In this document: piece after piece, positions 5,551 to 8,259 of the stretch
Layout: every line of letters starts with the position of its first letter
Position numbering within the stretch: position 1 is the first letter of the stretch
Assembly (NCBI GenBank): GCA_013138655.1
Contig: WTCI01000086.1
Location: 1 to 8,259, forward strand
Direction of reading: 5' to 3'
Source: Desulfuromonadaceae bacterium
GTDB taxonomy: Bacteria > Desulfobacterota > Desulfuromonadia > Desulfuromonadales > Geopsychrobacteraceae
Length of the DNA stretch: 8,259 bases
The notes under the pieces: model-generated
Databases searched by the model: none
Told to the model about the DNA's origin: nothing
What the model saw: only the letters and a program-made list of their open reading frames with translations
Program-made: the position numbers and the translations under genes

Positions 5551-5671
5551 ACGGTTGTCGGTCCGGGAACCGACGGTTTCGGTTGCAAAAAGTACAAGCA
5601 TCAGTCGCCGCAATATCGCTAGCTTTCGGCAACATGCCGAATAGTTACAACAATAATTACTGAGGTTACAT

Positions 5672-6430
5672 ATGTCTGACCCGATCATGACTGTTAACAA
5701 TTTGAACTTTTACTACCAGGGGAACGTCCATGCGGTGAAAAACATGTCCCTGGATATTCAACGTAATCAGGTCACGGCCCTGATCGGTCCGTCCGGTTGC
5801 GGCAAGACCACTTTTTTGCGTTGCTTTAACCGGATGCACGCTCTCTATCCCGGTCATCGTCACGAAGGGGAAATCCTTTTCGAAGGGGGCAACCTGTTGG
5901 AACGAAAAGACATCACCGAACTGCGCAGTCGCATCGGCATGGTCTTTCAGAAGCCGACGCCGTTTCCGATGAGTATTTCCGATAATATCGCTTACGGCTT
6001 GAAACTGAAGGGGATAAAAAACCGCGCGGAGCTGGCCGACCGGGTTGAACAGGCACTCAAGCAAGCTGCGCTCTGGGATGAAGCAAAGGACCGCCTGAAA
6101 CAATCGGCCAACAGCCTGTCCGGCGGGCAGCAGCAACGGCTGGTCATTGCTCGTGCCCTGGCCGTGGAGCCGGATGTCCTGTTGTTTGATGAACCGACCA
6201 GTGCCCTCGACCCGATCTCTACCGGAAAGATTGAAGAGCTGATGGTTCAATTGAAACAGGATATCACTCTGCTCATCGTCACCCACAATATGCAACAGGC
6301 AGCCCGGATTTCCGACCGGACGGCTTTTATGTATATGGGGGAACTGATCGAGATTGACGATACCGAGACGATGTTCACCAGCCCGAAGCAGAAATTGACG
6401 GAAGAATACATTACCGGACGCTTCGGATAA
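5672..6430 (+). CDS. pstB: Phosphate ABC transporter ATP-binding protein PstB
   Basis: 252 residues, the ATPase that drives Pi import through PstCA on the cytoplasmic face. All ABC motifs are present and intact: Walker [10 protein letters not shown] (39-47), Q-loop Gln93 in [13 protein letters not shown], signature LSGGQ (149-153), Walker B DVLLFDEP with catalytic Glu174, D-loop SALD (177-180) and switch His205. The [11 protein letters not shown] stretch and [16 protein letters not shown] (about 53-68) are typical of PstB rather than other importers. The ATG at 5672 has GAGG at 5662-5665. The gene is 665 bp from pstA, so it may need its own promoter; none was found with confidence. phoU follows after 13 nt and is surely co-transcribed. 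Confidence 0.97.
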   Translation: MSDPIMTVNNLNFYYQGNVHAVKNMSLDIQRNQVTALIGPSGCGKTTFLRCFNRMHALYPGHRHEGEILFEGGNLLERKDITELRSRIGMVFQKPTPFPMSISDNIAYGLKLKGIKNRAELADRVEQALKQAALWDEAKDRLKQSANSLSGGQQQRLVIARALAVEPDVLLFDEPTSALDPISTGKIEELMVQLKQDITLLIVTHNMQQAARISDRTAFMYMGELIEIDDTETMFTSPKQKLTEEYITGRFG

Positions 6431-6443
6431 GACAGGAACAACG

Positions 6444-7115
6444 ATGAAAAAAGTGGAGCAGGAATACATTCAATTAAAAACCATGCTGGCCGGCATGTGT
6501 CAGGTCACAACCTCAATGCTTCAGGATGCCACCACGGCTCTGGTCACGCGAGATTCTGCTCTGGCTGACAGTGTTATCGCGCGGGATGACGAGGTTGATG
6601 CCCTCGACACCAGCATTGACGAACACTGCCTGAAAATGCTGGCTCTTTATGAACCGAAGGCGATCGATCTGCGCTTTGTCGTTGCTGCCCTCAGAATCAT
6701 CGTTGATCTGGAACGGGTCGGCGATCATTGCACCAAAATTGCCAAGGAAGTCAAAAAGCTGAACCAGTCGCCACCGGTCAAACCGTATATCGACCTGCCG
6801 AAAATGGTGGACGCTGCGACGGTCATGATCCAGGATGTGATCACTGCCTATTTCAACAAAGACATAGAGACAGCCATCGAAATTATCCGTCGGGATGATA
6901 TAATCGACCAGCTGGATGAGAGAATTACCCAGGAATTACTGGGCTATATGAATACGGATCCGGGAAACACCCGCAGCATTATCTCGCTGATGTTTATCAC
7001 CCGCAGCATTGAACGGATCGCTGACTACGCGACAAATATTGCCGAAATAATATATTTCATGGCAACGGGTGAGATCATCAAACACCGCTCACCGGACAGG
7101 CCGGGTAGCGTCTGA
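6444..7115 (+). CDS. phoU: Phosphate signalling regulator PhoU
   Basis: 223 residues made of two tandem PhoU three-helix bundles. Each carries the family's metal-binding E/DxxxD motif: ERVGDHCTKIAKE in the first (Glu90, Asp94) and ERIADYATNIAE in the second (Glu190, Asp194). PhoU is a cytoplasmic, membrane-associated adaptor. It connects PstB/PstSCA transport state to the PhoR kinase and keeps the Pho response off when phosphate is plentiful. The start at 6444 has AGGA at 6434-6437. It lies 13 nt after pstB, and phoB begins 20 nt after its stop, so pstB-phoU-phoB-phoR looks like one transcript. Length is normal and no motif is damaged. Confidence 0.96.
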   Translation: MKKVEQEYIQLKTMLAGMCQVTTSMLQDATTALVTRDSALADSVIARDDEVDALDTSIDEHCLKMLALYEPKAIDLRFVVAALRIIVDLERVGDHCTKIAKEVKKLNQSPPVKPYIDLPKMVDAATVMIQDVITAYFNKDIETAIEIIRRDDIIDQLDERITQELLGYMNTDPGNTRSIISLMFITRSIERIADYATNIAEIIYFMATGEIIKHRSPDRPGSV

Positions 7116-7135
7116 TGGGGTTAGATGGAGTATCG

Positions 7136-7807
7136 ATGGCTAAACTACTGCTGGTCGAAGATGAAGAGGCCTTGAGGGAGGTCGTTGCCTTCAATGTGCG
7201 AAATGCCGGACACACGATTGTCGGCACCGATAACGCCAACGATGCGCTGATGATGCTGGAAGATTTTCTGCCCGACCTGATCCTGCTCGATATCATGCTG
7301 CCGGGGTTAAAGGGCGATCAGTTCCTGACGCTGATCCGTGCCAACAAAAAATTCGCCCAGGTTCCGGTGATTATCATCTCGGCCAAAAGCAGTGAGGAAG
7401 ATATTGTCCGCATCCTTGAAGCCGGGGCCGATGACTACCTGACCAAACCTTTCAGCATGAAGGTTCTGCTGGCCAAGATCATGGTGGTGCTGAAACGCTC
7501 ACGAACGGATGAGACCGGAGCGTTCATCAGCTATGGAGAGATTTCCATCGACGAAGCCAACCACAAGGCTTTTGTTGCCGGACGGGAGATCGTTCTGACC
7601 AACAAGGAGTTCGAACTGCTGTTGTTGTTCATCAAGCATCCCCGGCGCGTGTTCACCCGTAACCAGTTGCTCAACACAATCTGGGGCTACGACGCCGATG
7701 TCTATACCCGGACCATCGATTCACATATCTCCACCCTGCGCAAAAAGCTCGGCGAGGCGGGGCAAATCATCAAGTCGATTCCCAAAATCGGCTACAAGGT
7801 CGAATAA
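7136..7807 (+). CDS. phoB: Phosphate-regulon response regulator (PhoB/OmpR type)
   Basis: 223 residues. An N-terminal receiver domain has acidic pocket Glu8-Asp9, phospho-acceptor Asp52 (LILLDIMLPG), switch Ser82 and Lys104 (LTKPFS). A C-terminal winged-helix domain (about 128-222) carries LTNKEFELLLLF and the recognition helix region TRTIDSHISTLRKKLG. Phosphorylated PhoB binds Pho boxes and turns on phosphate-scavenging genes. The ATG at 7136 is preferred. It has GGAG at 7127-7130, and MAKLLLVEDE is the canonical receiver start. An in-frame ATG at 7115 overlaps the phoU stop (TGATG) but would add seven unlike residues. The link to phosphate comes from position: it follows phoU and precedes a PhoR-like kinase. 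From sequence alone another OmpR-type regulator cannot be excluded. Confidence 0.92.
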   Translation: MAKLLLVEDEEALREVVAFNVRNAGHTIVGTDNANDALMMLEDFLPDLILLDIMLPGLKGDQFLTLIRANKKFAQVPVIIISAKSSEEDIVRILEAGADDYLTKPFSMKVLLAKIMVVLKRSRTDETGAFISYGEISIDEANHKAFVAGREIVLTNKEFELLLLFIKHPRRVFTRNQLLNTIWGYDADVYTRTIDSHISTLRKKLGEAGQIIKSIPKIGYKVE

Positions 7808-8259
7808 ATGCGTTCTTTCGCTAAAGTTTTTCTGGTTCTTTTTATCCCCATCTTCATCGCTCTGGTGCTGACCTTTTACTTTACCCACAGCATGATGCTG
7901 ACCAATGCCCGCCATGAACTGCTGCAGGAGATGAAGAACAAGTGGATTATTCTGGCGTTACAGAGCAAAGATCTCGATTTCGCCACACGGGAGAGCCATG
8001 CCCGTCTGACCGAGATGACCCGCCAGACTTCGTTACGCATCACCGTTGTCGACCGCAGGGGAAGGGTGCTGCTCGACTCACTGGTGCCGTTCGACCGCAT
8101 CGCGTCGATGGAAAACCATAAGGGACGGCCGGAGATCAAGGACGCCATCTATTCCGCTGACGGTTTCGCCACCCGCTTCAGCAGCACCACGGACATGCAG
8201 ATGTTCTATTTCGCCAGGAAACTCTCCGACGACCGGGTCCTGCGTCTCGCCTATCCGGC
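7808..8259 (+). CDS. phoR: PhoR-type sensor histidine kinase, N-terminal part (cut by window end)
   Basis: 150 codons are visible and the frame stays open at the window edge. ATG 7808 follows the phoB TAA without a gap (TAAATG), indicating tight translational coupling and fixing the kinase as the partner of this regulator. Residues 6-26 form a membrane helix. The following extracytoplasmic segment contains RITVVDRRGRVLLDS (77-91), MENHKGRPEI (101-110) and RFSSTTDMQMFYFARKL. These are the hallmarks of the PAS-like periplasmic sensor domain found in PhoR/PhoP-system kinases such as that of Bacillus (V-D-G-V-L-DS, then ENH-RPE). The HAMP, PAS, dimerisation and ATPase domains should lie beyond the window. 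The visible part differs from E. coli PhoR, which has almost no periplasmic domain. Confidence 0.85.
   Translation, partial: MRSFAKVFLVLFIPIFIALVLTFYFTHSMMLTNARHELLQEMKNKWIILALQSKDLDFATRESHARLTEMTRQTSLRITVVDRRGRVLLDSLVPFDRIASMENHKGRPEIKDAIYSADGFATRFSSTTDMQMFYFARKLSDDRVLRLAYP

Larger units (their letters stand above)
5071..5575. mobile_element. Long imperfect palindrome between pstA and pstB (possible non-autonomous element)
   Basis: The whole 5007-5671 spacer lacks a credible gene. Its core is an inverted repeat: 5250-5266 (TCGAACGGGTTAAACGG) is perfectly complementary to 5372-5388, and 5232-5248 to 5396-5412 with one mismatch. The outer arms match as mirrored cassettes. Hairpin 5102-5131 (10-bp perfect stem CTTCCTTTTT) and hairpin 5515-5550 (14-bp stem with one wobble) have the same CTTC...GAAG-CAAAA layout on opposite strands. 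Other dyads lie at 5153-5173 (AGCCGCC/GGTGGCT) and 5557-5574 (GTCGGT/ACCGAC). No transposase and no clear target duplication were found, so the ends are approximate. It may be a mobile palindromic repeat or a decayed element. It could impede transcription from pstCA into pstB. Confidence 0.6.

Noticed and set aside
5475..5663. 62-codon open frame before pstB, and minus-strand frames at 5376-5635
   Set aside because: They run through the hairpins of the long palindrome and lack ribosome sites. Their composition reflects the repeat.
5644..5671. Three TTAC repeats just before pstB as a second Pho box
   Set aside because: Spacings are 12 and 9 bp, not a constant 11, and the array overlaps the ribosome binding site.
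5666..6469. 267-codon minus-strand frame opposite pstB
   Set aside because: It is antisense to a gene with all ABC ATPase motifs intact. It is a codon-bias shadow.

Overview
The window suggests a Gram-negative, c-type-cytochrome-producing bacterium, most likely of the Desulfuromonadia (Geobacter/Desulfuromonas/Pelobacter relatives). This is an inference from three things: a PpcA-like triheme cytochrome c7 domain, a psiE-pst-phoU-phoB-phoR locus, and intergenic repeats of a type I associate with that group. No search was possible, so the taxonomy is tentative.

Left part (1-2042). The window opens with the last 21 codons of an unidentified gene. Three plus-strand genes follow: a lipoprotein-anchored triheme cytochrome with an unusual (Glu-Val-Ala)n linker, closed by a good terminator; a small lipoprotein with a Tyr/Arg-rich patch; and a VOC (glyoxalase-fold) protein. 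Two copies of a TGTCCCCGGAA-type repeat lie between the first two.

Middle (2043-2656). This stretch has no intact gene. It holds a 161-bp palindromic MITE-like element flanked by TA, a phased array of four ACA-ended hexamers resembling a Pho box, and a 5' fragment of a second pstC (28 codons, 83% nucleotide identity to the intact gene).

Right part (2657-8259). This is a phosphate-uptake and phosphate-sensing locus: psiE, pstC, pstA, pstB, phoU, phoB, and the 5' part of a phoR-type sensor kinase. PstC and PstA form the membrane channel of the Pi ABC transporter and PstB is its ATPase. PhoU links transporter state to the PhoR/PhoB two-component system. No pstS (the periplasmic Pi-binding protein) is present in the window. 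Two things break the usual compact layout. psiE sits between a broken pstC start and the real pstC. A long imperfect palindrome of about 500 bp separates pstA from pstB.

I see no clearly new multi-gene system. The most interesting signals are the remodelled pst promoter region (pstC remnant, psiE, candidate Pho box), the long palindrome splitting the pst genes, and the tethered PpcA-like cytochrome with a tandem-repeat linker.
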